Assembly: GCA_020634135.1 (NCBI GenBank)
Contig: JACKCG010000009.1
Span: 82,693-146,692 of the forward strand
DNA length: 64,000 nucleotides
Reading direction: 5' to 3'
From: Anaerolineaceae bacterium
GTDB lineage: Bacteria; Chloroflexota; Anaerolineae; Aggregatilineales; Phototrophicaceae
The notes beneath the pieces were generated by a model. That model made no database searches. It was not told where the DNA came from and saw only the letters and a list, made by a program, of their open reading frames with translations. Both the position numbers and the translations under genes were made by a program. The stretch's first letter is position 1; each line of letters begins with the position of its first letter. Below are positions 33,336-41,592 of the stretch, one piece after another.

Positions 33336-34490
33336 ATGAACATTCACGCAGTTCCCGACACACTGACGAAGCTCACCCGCCTGGGCGATGTGACGCTGTA
33401 TGAGCCGGCGGGCGACCAGCCGCAGCGCGAAACGCGCCGCGCCAAAGCCGTCGCGCAGCTTGACCAACTGCCGTGTATTACCAATGTCTCCACCCCCCAG
33501 GGCGCGATGCCGGTCATGAAAACGATGGTGACGACGGCCTGCGAGCGCAACTGCTACTACTGCCCGTTTCGTGCCGGGCGCAGTCAAATGGAGCGCGTAA
33601 CCTTCAAGCCGGATGAACTGGCGACGGCCTTCCATAAGCTCGAACGGTCAGGCGCGGTCAAGGGCATCTTTCTGTCGTCTGGCATCATCAACGGCGGCGT
33701 GACGACCCAGGACAAGATCATTGATACCGCCGAGATCATCCGCCATAAGTATCAGTACCGGGGCTATATCCACCTGAAGATTATGCCCGGCGCGGAATAC
33801 GACCAGGTGCGCCGCGCCATGCAGCTTGCGGATCGCGTCTCGATCAACCTGGAAGGGCCGACACCGGAACGCCTGAGCGCCCTCGCGCCCAAGAAGGACT
33901 TTTACGACGAGCTGCTGGTGCGTATCCGCTGGGCGCAGCAGTTACGCGGCGAGGGGCTGCGGGCGAGTACGGTCACGCAGTTTGTCGTCGGCGCGGTGGG
34001 CGATACCGACCTCGAACTGCTCACGCTGAGCGACCAGCTTTACCGCCAGACCGGGTTGAGCCGCGCTTATTACTCCGGCTTTAATCCTGTCATAGATACC
34101 CCCTTTGAGAACCTGACGCCGGCTCTGCCCCTGCGTGAACACCGCCTGTACCAGGCCAGTTTCCTGCTGCGCGATTACGCCTGGGATGTCGAAGAACTGC
34201 CGTTCCAGGGCGGCGGGGATCTGCGGCTGGATATTGACCCCAAACGCGCCTGGGCGGATTTGCACCTGCTGGTTGCGCCGGTGGAAATCATGCAGGCCAG
34301 CCGGGAACAACTCCTGCGGGTGCCAGGCATCGGCCCAAAAGGGGCGGATGCGATCCTGGCCGCCCGGCGCACCGGGCGACTGCGCGACCTGGCGCACCTG
34401 CGCGCCATTGGCATCGCCGCGCCGGAACGGACAGCGCCTTATATCCTGCTGGATGGCCGCAAGCCTCCCCAGCAGCTTCCCCTGTTTTAG
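33336..34490 (+). CDS. Putative DNA modification/repair radical SAM protein
   Basis: 384 aa. A CX3CX2C iron-sulfur motif at Cys69-Cys73-Cys76 (ACERNCYYC) begins the radical SAM barrel. The C-terminus has a helix-hairpin-helix (LLRVPGIGPKGADAILAARRTGRLRDLAHLRAIG), a DNA-binding module. This matches the conserved family usually annotated as DNA modification/repair radical SAM protein, often paired with a uracil-DNA-glycosylase-like gene, which is not seen here. GAGGG lies directly next to the ATG. Confidence 0.9.
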   Translation: MNIHAVPDTLTKLTRLGDVTLYEPAGDQPQRETRRAKAVAQLDQLPCITNVSTPQGAMPVMKTMVTTACERNCYYCPFRAGRSQMERVTFKPDELATAFHKLERSGAVKGIFLSSGIINGGVTTQDKIIDTAEIIRHKYQYRGYIHLKIMPGAEYDQVRRAMQLADRVSINLEGPTPERLSALAPKKDFYDELLVRIRWAQQLRGEGLRASTVTQFVVGAVGDTDLELLTLSDQLYRQTGLSRAYYSGFNPVIDTPFENLTPALPLREHRLYQASFLLRDYAWDVEELPFQGGGDLRLDIDPKRAWADLHLLVAPVEIMQASREQLLRVPGIGPKGADAILAARRTGRLRDLAHLRAIGIAAPERTAPYILLDGRKPPQQLPLF

Positions 34491-34508
34491 AAACCATTTG
34501 ATACGTCC

Positions 34509-34591
34509 GCGGGCGGGTTTGAAACCTGCCCCTGGTGTCTGCACTCGGAAATGGGTATAGATCGTAGGGGAGGGTCTGAGACCCTCCCCGA
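34509..34591 (+). repeat. Dispersed repeat family B, copy 1 (double hairpin)
   Basis: Two hairpins in one unit: GGGCGGGTTTGAAACCTGCCC, then GCAC.CGGAAATGGGT.TAGATCGTA, then GGGGAGGGTCT-G-AGACCCTCCCC. A second copy lies on the minus strand at 54089-54162 with about 85% match by eye. It looks like a REP-type or MITE element. Confidence 0.75.
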
Positions 34592-34820
34592 AAACAACCC
34601 CGAATAATGCACATTTCAAATGGTCTCTTAACCACCACCCCGGAGTTCGGAACAGGCCGGGCGGCTGAGCGTTGCAGCAGGAAATCCGCCCGTTTATGAC
34701 GTTGCTCATCACAGACACCGAGGAACGATACTTGATTGGGGGCAGCGCCGGGAGTACACTGAATCTGTTAAGTGAAGAAATTCACAGTTACATCCGCCTC
34801 AGAGCATAAGGAGGCGTAAG

Positions 34821-35492
34821 ATGAGCGGAATTATCACAATCGAGAGTGAAGTACCCTTTGGCCCCATGCTGTATGGCTGGCTGTATATGCAGGAACTGCC
34901 GCTCGACAAAGTGGTGCATCATGACGCGATTGAAACCCACTACCTGGCCTGGGAGACCGTCCGAAAGCAGATTAACCCCTTTTTCCAGAATGGCACCGGC
35001 TTTGAAGGCTACCTGATTAGCCGCTGTCCCACCGCCGAATCTGCCCTGGAGGAGATTCTCAACATCAACCAGAACATCCTGGATGCTATCGCCCGGTTAT
35101 ACCGTTTCCAGTACGGCTTTCGTTCCCGGCTGATGAGAACCCTCACGCGGGACGCCAGCGACCCCGAGGCCATCCACATCTGGTCAACCTACCTGGGGGC
35201 TGCCCTGGGCAAACTCCGCGCTCAGATGGCACAGGACCCGCAGGCACAGTTGTTCCGCACGCGCACCTACCAGATCGTGAAGACACTGCCCCCCATGACC
35301 TACTATGCCTTTGATACCAACGTCCTGCAGAAGTATGCGGTGGGGACAAAAAACGGAAGCGGCAAAGCCAAGCTGTGCGTGCTGCCGCAAATGCTGAACC
35401 CCAGCCAGCAGGATGCCTGGCTGGTGGCGGAGGTCATCGGCGAGTTCGGCCACCCGATGGTGCGGAATGTGCTGGATCACCAGGCAGCCTGA
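34821..35492 (+). CDS. Hypothetical protein
   Basis: 223 aa, no family recognised. AGGAGG lies 7 nt before the ATG, so it is well expressed. Mainly helical and cytosolic (AESALEEILNINQNILDAIARLYRF), with a strand pair near the end. No neighbours suggest a role; flanked by repeats. Confidence 0.6.
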   Translation: MSGIITIESEVPFGPMLYGWLYMQELPLDKVVHHDAIETHYLAWETVRKQINPFFQNGTGFEGYLISRCPTAESALEEILNINQNILDAIARLYRFQYGFRSRLMRTLTRDASDPEAIHIWSTYLGAALGKLRAQMAQDPQAQLFRTRTYQIVKTLPPMTYYAFDTNVLQKYAVGTKNGSGKAKLCVLPQMLNPSQQDAWLVAEVIGEFGHPMVRNVLDHQAA

Positions 35493-35527
35493 TTGAAGCC
35501 GCCTTGCCGGTTCGAGACACAGATGCC

Positions 35528-35556
35528 CCCTCCCCAAACTTTGTAAACGGGGAGGG
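35528..35556 (+). terminator. GC-rich hairpin after the hypothetical gene
   Basis: CCCTCCCC with GGGGAGGG, 8-bp stem, 13-nt loop, 36 nt past the stop. No T-run. Confidence 0.4.
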
Positions 35557-35655
35557 AGCTTGCCGCAAGTCTCCTCTTGCATTTAGAACCTATCCCTGAA
35601 TTCATCCCGCCTACCTCAACTCTGCTTGCCACGCTCGTTTTCCCCTCTCCAAGTT

Positions 35656-35673
35656 GGTTGAGAGGACGACACT
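35656..35673 (+). repeat. Short repeat GGTTGAGAGGACGACACT, copy 1
   Basis: An identical 18-bp sequence occurs at 53976-53993. Both are near insertion-sequence remnants, so it may be part of an old element end. Confidence 0.5.
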
Positions 35674-35778
35674 TTTAAGGGTGGGTTGAGGCCTTAACAA
35701 AAGAGAGTTCATCAGGCATCCTAAGTTTTTACCCCTAAAAGCTACGGATAGTCCAATGAACTCGCCTATACTGTACCA

Positions 35779-36722
35779 GTGGATGACAAGGCTATTCCAA
35801 CCTTAGGGCGCTGGCAAGTCCTGACTCTAGCATTATTCAGCTATGGGGTCCTCGTGGCGCATAGTTGCACACTAAGCCAAGTGTGTTTGTACCTGACGAA
35901 CCAGGCCAGCAGTGCCACGCTGGAACGGCGCTTGCAGCGCTGGTTAGCCAATGACCGGATTGATCTGCACAAGGTGTTTGACTATTGGGTGCGATGGGTC
36001 TTGCGTCTGTGGGGAAGTGCCACGTTGATCGTGCTGGTAGATGAAACCAATGGCGGTCATGATCGTGGGGCTGGCGTATCGGGCCAGTGCCATCCCGCTG
36101 ATCTGGCGGGCGTATGATTCCCACGATTACCCGGAAGAAGGGCAAGTGGCACTGCTGAATCGGTTGTTGGATCGCCTGCACGCTCTGATCCCATCCGATC
36201 AGGCTATCTTGTTACTGGCGGATCGGGGGTTAGGCACCTCGCCCACCTGGCAGGCGCATCTGACCGAGACCGGCTGGCCGTATTTGCTCCGGGTGCAGCG
36301 CTCCACCCGGATCCGATTACCAGGGCACAAGCCCAACCCGTGCGGCGACTGGTGGGGTACGGGCAAACCTGGACGGGGTATGGCGAGGTGTTCAAGAAAG
36401 CTGGGTGGCAACGGAAATGGGTGTACCTGGTGTGGGAACAGGGGCAGACGGAACCCTGGTGTTTGTTCAGCAACCAATGCGACTTGTCCGCGAAACTGTA
36501 TGGGGTTCGGTTTCATCATGAATGTGGGTTTCGGGGCCTGAAAGCGATGGTTTCAACTGGCAGAGGTCGCGGGTGTGGCTGCCCCGTCCTGTGGAGCGTC
36601 TGCTGCTGGTCTTAGCCCTTGCCAGCCTCTGGGCATTGGCACAGGGCACCAAAGTTATGCAGTTGTATCCGCTGCGTCGTCGTCAACAACGCCTGAGTGT
36701 GTTTCGCCTGGGACTGGATTAA
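35779..36722 (+). pseudogene. Decayed IS4-like DDE transposase
   Basis: The protein is spread over four frames with shifts near 36050, 36330 and 36545. Joined, it shows LIVLVDET (first D), AILLLADRGLG (second D), and YGVRFHHECGFRGLK (glutamate region), then LLLVLALASLWALAQG, the order of an IS4-type DDE transposase of about 310 aa. No terminal inverted repeats could be found. Either dead or affected by sequencing indels. Confidence 0.8.
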
Positions 36723-36915
36723 TTGCATGAGTATTTTCATGCTAATCAGGACAAAGGGGTGGATCTGTACTTGGTGCCAGACCCGCCAATGCTTAAAAGT
36801 GACGTCCCCTGAACCGTTGACGGAGAGGGGAGGGAGCCGATGCCGCGCTGCATGTTCCTCAGCCGCCAGCGGGGGAGGTCAGGAGGGGGTCAAGCATTCT
36901 CGCTAGCGGCGGAGG

Positions 36916-37392
36916 TTACTCGTGCAGGAACGTGTTGAGCTTCTGCGAAAGCCCCAGGGTGTCGAACGGCTTGAGGAGAATCCCCGCAGCCCCCGCCGAA
37001 GCCGCCCGGCGTTCGGCATCCGCCGAGATATACGCGGTCATCAGGATTACCGGGATATGGGCGGTTGCCGCATGGCTCTTGAGCGCGGCGCACACGCTGT
37101 ACCCATCCATGCCGCCCATGCGAATATCGAGCAGTACCAGGCTCAGGTCGTGGTCGCGGGCGAGTTCCAGCGCCTGCTCGCCGCCATTGGCCGGCACAAC
37201 CCGGAAACCGGCGAGTTCAAGCTGCGCCTGGAGAATCTCCCGGTTCATCCAGTCATCATCCACCAGCAATAACAACGGATTCAGAGCGGCCAATGAGTCC
37301 CTCACAATGTCCTCACGCCAAGGGTTGGTGTGGTTTACAAAACGTGTCACGCAGGCATCGGATACATCATACCTTTCTGTATTGTATGCCAT
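36916..37392 (-). CDS. Stand-alone response-regulator receiver
   Basis: 158 aa. Receiver domain from about residue 40: LLLLVDDDWMNREIL (acidic pocket), LVLLDIRMGGMDGYS with the phospho-accepting Asp, VILMTAY, and LLKPFDTLGL. No output domain. The first 38 residues look unlike the domain and the true start may lie downstream. It is 2 kb left of the archaellum locus, whose FHA-GAF-HATPase lacks a phospho-acceptor; a link is possible but unproven. Confidence 0.85.
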   Translation of the reverse strand: MAYNTERYDVSDACVTRFVNHTNPWREDIVRDSLAALNPLLLLVDDDWMNREILQAQLELAGFRVVPANGGEQALELARDHDLSLVLLDIRMGGMDGYSVCAALKSHAATAHIPVILMTAYISADAERRAASAGAAGILLKPFDTLGLSQKLNTFLHE

Positions 37393-37507
37393 TTACGGCT
37401 TTTCGTGGCAAAACGTCATCGTTTTGTAACATCGTGCGTGCTAGAATGGCAAAAGTGCGCTGCTGCTACTGCGCTCGTCTATTGAGACCCCTTGACCGGA
37501 ACTGCCT

Positions 37508-38308
37508 ATGCCCACCCGCCCGTTTTACCGTTCGCCCGGCAGAATCGCCCTGCTGACTGCCGGGGCACTGTTCATGCTGCTGCTGGTGCTGCCCCTGGTC
37601 GCGCTGGCGCTGCATGGCCTCGAATCGCGTGCCTGGGAAGGGCTGCCGGGTATGGGCATCACCGAGGCGCTCTACCTGAGCCTGGTGACGACGGCGCTCA
37701 CCGTCCTGCTCACGGCGCTGCTTGGCACGCCCCTGGCCTATATCATGGCCCGCTGGCGTTTTCCCCTCAAAGGACTGCTCGCTATCCTGCTTCAACTGCC
37801 GCTGGTGCTGCCCCCGGCGGTGGCCGGGCTGGCGCTGCTCATCACCTTTGGGCGGCGCGGTCTGTTCGGCCCGGCGCTGGATATGCTGGGCATCAACCTG
37901 CCGTTCAGTACGGCGGCGGTGGTCATCGCCCAGACCTTCGTCTCCGCGCCCTTTTACCTGCAAACCGCGCAGCTCGGTTTCCAGGGCATCCCCCAGGAAG
38001 TGGAAGAGGCGGCGCGGGTGGATGGTGCCGGTGGGTTCACCCTGTTCTGGCGGATTACGCTGCCGCTTTCGGCGCAGGCGCTGGCGGCGGGGCTGGTGCT
38101 CAGTTGGGCGCGGGCATTGGGCGAATTCGGCGCGACGATCCTCTTCGCCGGGAGTCTGCAAGGCCGCACCCAGACCATGCCGCTGCTGGTCTACAACATC
38201 CTGGAACGCGACCTGGATGCGGCGGTCTGGACGGGGCTGCTGCTGGTGGGCATGGCGCTGGCGGCGCTGCTGCTCTCCCGCTGGCTGCTGCGGCAGGAGA
38301 AAACGTAA
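37508..38308 (+). CDS. modB: Molybdate-type ABC transporter permease (ModB-like)
   Basis: 266 aa, five to six TM helices and the ABC permease loop (EVEEAARVDGAGGFTLFWRITLPLS). The N-terminal architecture (ITEALYLSLVTTALTVLLTALLGTPLAYIMARW) and LPLVLPPAVAGLALLITFGRRG are typical of ModB/WtpB. No modA or modC is in the window, so it is orphaned from its partners or they lie elsewhere. Confidence 0.85.
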   Translation: MPTRPFYRSPGRIALLTAGALFMLLLVLPLVALALHGLESRAWEGLPGMGITEALYLSLVTTALTVLLTALLGTPLAYIMARWRFPLKGLLAILLQLPLVLPPAVAGLALLITFGRRGLFGPALDMLGINLPFSTAAVVIAQTFVSAPFYLQTAQLGFQGIPQEVEEAARVDGAGGFTLFWRITLPLSAQALAAGLVLSWARALGEFGATILFAGSLQGRTQTMPLLVYNILERDLDAAVWTGLLLVGMALAALLLSRWLLRQEKT

Positions 38309-39399
38309 CGCCCTTCATAGATTGAGTGCGGTGGTCGCTATTTGGAGGAACCGCCATTCTTGTCATGCGACGTAGGGATAGACCGGATGTGATCCGACAC
38401 AGAGAAAACCCGAAAGGCGTTGCAGGCTGTAGGCCGGGTATTGAAATACCCGGCAAGGTGTTCCAAACCCACTTATATGATTAGAATAAGGCATAATCAA
38501 GCCTCAAGTAAACCAGCCGAGGTGGTGAGAGCGTAAGTCCACTAACAAGCTGGCGGGGGGAGATTGAAAGATGCCGTGTTAAATGTCAAGCTGGGGCAGC
38601 CTGTTTTTCCAAATATTGTAGATCAAAGGGCTATCCCGATTTGAGAATGCCAAACGCATATCCCCAGAATAGGTGGCAATACCTTAACTTGGTACACATG
38701 GGACAATGCCTGCATTGTCCGTTGAGGATTTCCCTTGACGCTTGCTTTTTTGTGGTCATTGGCAGGAAAAAGTCGGAATCGGCCTCAGGAACGAGCGGCG
38801 GCAAAGACCGCAGCTTCGTTATTGCAAAGCATGGACTGCTTTTCGATTGGTTCATTGGGATTAAGCGAATCGTGAGATGTCATGCTGGTCGCTTGGGCAA
38901 AGCTCAATTGAACATTGATTTCCTCGCAACAATGCACGTTTTTAAGGGTGAAGCGGCACATAATCCCCGGCTAGTCGCCACTCCGCTGGCTAAAAAACCG
39001 GCTAAGAGACAGGATTTTCCCTGGAACCGCAGACTCAGAAGCCATTCGTGAAGTCTGCGGCTTTGGGCGAAGAACTTCCTAAAGTCCGGTGTTGGGCGGA
39101 TGACCGGCACAACGCGCCAACCATTGGAAATTAATCAAATTAAGTTTGAATTTTCAAACCTCACAGCGCTTAATCCACTGGATTTGCCTCTTTTTCCCCT
39201 CAACAAGCTCTTTACTTAACAAATTAAAGGTTAAAATTTTGTGAAATCCATCCCAAATGGGAAATCTTAACTATTGATTCAAGACTTGCGCTGTAACATC
39301 AAATTAATCGCAACGTCATTCAGCATTAATTCAACAACAATGAAAGAATGACATAAACTGTATAGTTAGTCATCCATCTATAAGGAGCTATAGACCATC
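38309..39399. other. 1.1-kb region without a convincing protein gene
   Basis: Between modB and the archaellin gene. A structured-looking segment lies at 38380-38640 (listed separately). 39027-39060 forms a 9-bp hairpin (CCGCAGACT/AGTCTGCGG). Open frames at 38641-39051 and 38631-38855 are not protein-like. From 39110 to 39399 the DNA is strongly AT-rich, as expected for the archaellin promoter; only a TATAGT-like -10 at 39361 is visible. Confidence 0.5.
38385..38640 (+). ncRNA. Possible group II intron 5' remnant or other structured RNA
   Basis: Starts near GTGATCCGAC, includes ACCCGAAAGG, a 10-bp hairpin (GCCGGGTATT-GAAATACCCGGC region), GTGTTCCAAACCC, and GGTGGTGAGAGCGTAAG, segments that, from memory, resemble domain I of bacterial group II introns. 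No intron-encoded reverse transcriptase and no domain V were found downstream. Confidence 0.3.
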
Positions 39400-39978
39400 A
39401 TGTTCAACCACCAACATCTTCACAAAGACGAAAAAGGTCAGACCGCTCTCGAAGCCGCTATCATCCTGATCGCCTTTATCGTCGTCGCATCCGTATTCGC
39501 TTTCGTTATTCTCTCCGCTGGTTCCGCCTCCACCGATAAGAGTGAAGAAGCCATTTATGCCGGTCTTGAGGGCGTCCAGTCATCCATGAGCGTCAAGGGT
39601 GCGATTATCGCCAAGGGCGCCGCTGGCAGCGTCAGCGATGTCGTCTTCACCCTGGCCCTGGTTGCAGGCGGTGACCCGGTTGACCTGACCGATACCACCG
39701 GCAATAACGTCGTCGTCATCGGCTATCGTGACGGCACGAATTTCGAAAGCAATATCCCCTGGACAGTGACCTGGATCGTAGACAATGACGGCGGCACCCC
39801 GGATGCCATGCTGGAAGACGGCGAACTGGCCGAGGTTTCAGTTAACCTGGCTGGCCTGACCACAGCCCTGGGCGCCAACACCGAATTCACCCTGGAAATC
39901 AAGCCTCCGACGGGCGCTGTCCTGAACGTGAGCCGCAGCACTCCCGCCGCTATCGAAACAGTCATGGAACTGCGCTAA
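39400..39978 (+). CDS. arlB: Archaellin (archaeal-type flagellin)
   Basis: 192 aa. The class III signal peptide is short and charged (HKDEKG) with cleavage after Gly13; mature residues QTALEAAIILIAFIVVASVFAFVIL give the hydrophobic helix with Glu at +5, matching thermoproteal and euryarchaeal archaellins rather than bacterial type IV pilins. The rest is a beta-rich globular domain (GNNVVVIGYRDG, WTVTWIVDNDGG). AGGAG precedes the ATG. It has its own terminator, so it can be made in excess over the motor genes. One archaellin gene only. Confidence 0.92.
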   Translation: MFNHQHLHKDEKGQTALEAAIILIAFIVVASVFAFVILSAGSASTDKSEEAIYAGLEGVQSSMSVKGAIIAKGAAGSVSDVVFTLALVAGGDPVDLTDTTGNNVVVIGYRDGTNFESNIPWTVTWIVDNDGGTPDAMLEDGELAEVSVNLAGLTTALGANTEFTLEIKPPTGAVLNVSRSTPAAIETVMELR

Positions 39979-40085
39979 GCGCAACATAATGGAAACCTGG
40001 ATGGCTGGGCATCATGCCAACGCAGCACCGACCAGCCATCCACCCGCATTGGAACAAGTTTAACAAGCACAATCCAACATCAATA

Positions 40086-40174
40086 GGCACGGCCAAGCCC
40101 CTCATACAGATTTTTCCGGTCTTATTCGCTCATATTCGAGCAAAGACACCTGCCCCACCACACTTGGCCGTGCC
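40086..40174 (+). promoter_or_regulatory. Long-range 12-bp inverted repeat across the arlB terminator
   Basis: GGCACGGCCAAG (40086-40097) pairs perfectly with CTTGGCCGTGCC (40163-40174), whose bases lie in the loop of the terminator at 40152. The two structures could compete or form a pseudoknot, giving a way to set read-through from arlB into the motor operon. Confidence 0.5.
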
Positions 40175-40192
40175 GGTGGGGCGATTTTTATT
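40152..40192 (+). terminator. Terminator between arlB and the motor genes
   Basis: GCCCCACC (40152-40159) with GGTGGGGC (40175-40182), then GATTTTTATT. It is 173 nt past the arlB stop and 45 nt before the next start. Confidence 0.8.
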
Positions 40193-40227
40193 CAAGGTTG
40201 GGGTCAGGGTTTGAAAGGCAGATGAGC

Positions 40228-41085
40228 ATGGATCTCGAAAAAAGGGTACAACAGCTCGAAGAAGAGTTAGAAATCCTGAAAAGTCAAATCCAGACGACTT
40301 TGCTTGATATTCAAGAACAGCTTCTGACAAACACCTACCCTGCATTACGCACCGGGCATCAGCCCGCCATGCCAAACCCATCCGTGCCCCAGGCGCCAGT
40401 GACGATGTACACCCCGCCGCCGTCCGAACCCGCTGCCGCCGAGGTTGAGGCATCTCCGATCAAAGTGCGGAAAGTCTCGTTGGATGATCTCGCGCCGCAA
40501 CAGCCGGCAGAGCCTCATTATGAAGACCACCGGTACGTAGAGGAAGCCAGTGACGGGGTGGATATGGAAGAATACCGTCGCTGGGTTATCCGCACGATCA
40601 AGGAAGTGGGACTCAAGGAAACCCGAAACCTGATCCGCGATTATGGATACGAAGGCGAATTTTCGCCCGCTGTCCGCGATGAACTACTGCAAGTCGCAGC
40701 ACAGTATGCGGCCAAACAGCAGGCAAAAGCGCAGCACCGCAAACCAGCGCCGCCCCAATCCGCCCCTGCTGTTAGACCCCCGGCAGCACATGCACAGCCG
40801 GTATATTCTCAGCAGACGCCCGCCCAGCCAGCGCCCGCCCAACCGGTACACACGCACCCGCAGCCACGCCAAACCAGGAGCAAAGCCAAAGCCAGCGTCC
40901 CGGTATATACGTCGGACGATGACCTGACTCGCCCCAGCCAGAACGCGGTTATGGCCCCGCCGCAGCCAGCGCCAGAACCCTTGCCCGATGAAATGGAAAC
41001 CAACAGCAGCCTCATCCTGCGCTTAATGGCGGGCATCCAAAATGCGGGTGCCGGGGTGAAGTGGAGCAAGAAGAATCATGGATAA
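40228..41085 (+). CDS. ArlD/E-like coiled-coil protein
   Basis: 285 aa from the ATG at 40228 (40222 is also possible; AAGG spacing favours 40228). Residues 1-40 are a coiled coil (LEKRVQQLEEELEILKSQIQTTLLDIQ). Residues about 110-165 form a helical domain (MEEYRRWVIRTIKEVGLKET, LIRDYGYEGEFSPAVRDELLQVA) whose layout (W, VG, L..Y..IGWIS-like, then a final helix) resembles the ArlD/E C-terminal domain. A 100-residue Pro/Gln/His-rich linker and a conserved-looking end (SSLILRLMAGIQNAGAGVKW) follow. It lies where arlC/D/E sit in euryarchaeal operons. Orthology cannot be proved by eye. Confidence 0.68.
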   Translation: MDLEKRVQQLEEELEILKSQIQTTLLDIQEQLLTNTYPALRTGHQPAMPNPSVPQAPVTMYTPPPSEPAAAEVEASPIKVRKVSLDDLAPQQPAEPHYEDHRYVEEASDGVDMEEYRRWVIRTIKEVGLKETRNLIRDYGYEGEFSPAVRDELLQVAAQYAAKQQAKAQHRKPAPPQSAPAVRPPAAHAQPVYSQQTPAQPAPAQPVHTHPQPRQTRSKAKASVPVYTSDDDLTRPSQNAVMAPPQPAPEPLPDEMETNSSLILRLMAGIQNAGAGVKWSKKNHG

Positions 41086-41590
41086 GACCATCACGACAGC
41101 CTTGTTCATCGTGGTTAGCTTGATTATGGCGCTCATGTTGTTCAATGTCGCCTATCCAGCCGTCCTTCAAGGTGGTGACGCCATTACCAGCATGACAGAT
41201 CGCACCGAAGAGCGGATGCGCAGCCAGATTTCGGTCATTCATGCTGCCGGTGAACTGGATAGCAGCGGCTGGTGGCAGGACGCCAACGGCAATGGGGACT
41301 TCGAAGTGTTCATCTGGGCGAAGAACGTCGGCTCAACCCGCATTATCGCCCTCAGCCAGATGGATGTTTTTTTCGGGCCGGAAGGTGACTTCGCCCGTAT
41401 TCCCAACCAGGCCGAAGCCGGTGGCAGCTATCCGTACTGGACATGGGAACTGGAGAATGCCAGCGAGTGGACGCCCACCGCGACCCTCAAGATCGCCGTG
41501 CATTACCTCTTCCCACTCACTCCGAATCGCTTTTATGTCAAACTCACCACGCCGAACGGCATCTCGGATGAGTTCTTCCTGAGCATGTAA
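41078..41590 (+). CDS. arlG: ArlG-like archaellum stator protein
   Basis: 170 aa, overlapping the previous gene by 8 bp. One N-terminal TM helix (TTALFIVVSLIMALMLF) and then a beta sandwich typical of ArlG: EERMRSQISVIHAAGELD, FEVFIWAKNVGSTRI, LSQMDVFFGPEGDF, and a GISDEFFLSM end. In archaea ArlF and ArlG anchor the motor outside the membrane. First TM lacks a visible class III cleavage motif. Confidence 0.82.
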   Translation: MDKTITTALFIVVSLIMALMLFNVAYPAVLQGGDAITSMTDRTEERMRSQISVIHAAGELDSSGWWQDANGNGDFEVFIWAKNVGSTRIIALSQMDVFFGPEGDFARIPNQAEAGGSYPYWTWELENASEWTPTATLKIAVHYLFPLTPNRFYVKLTTPNGISDEFFLSM

Positions 41591-41592
41591 CC

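Noticed and set aside
36722..36900. Search for the right end of the insertion sequence
   Set aside because: A short ATGCATGAG-type palindrome is present but no inverted repeat matches the left flank.
37466..38161. 231-codon Gln/Arg-rich frame opposite modB
   Set aside because: Shadow of hydrophobic codons; modB has the EAA loop and TM helices.
38641..39051. 136-codon frame before the archaellin gene
   Set aside because: No ribosome binding site, no family, unusual composition; overlaps hairpins and a competing frame.
40198..40230. Longer start (40198) for the ArlD/E-like gene
   Set aside because: It would begin inside the sequence just after the terminator with no ribosome binding site; ATG at 40228 has AAGG at good spacing.
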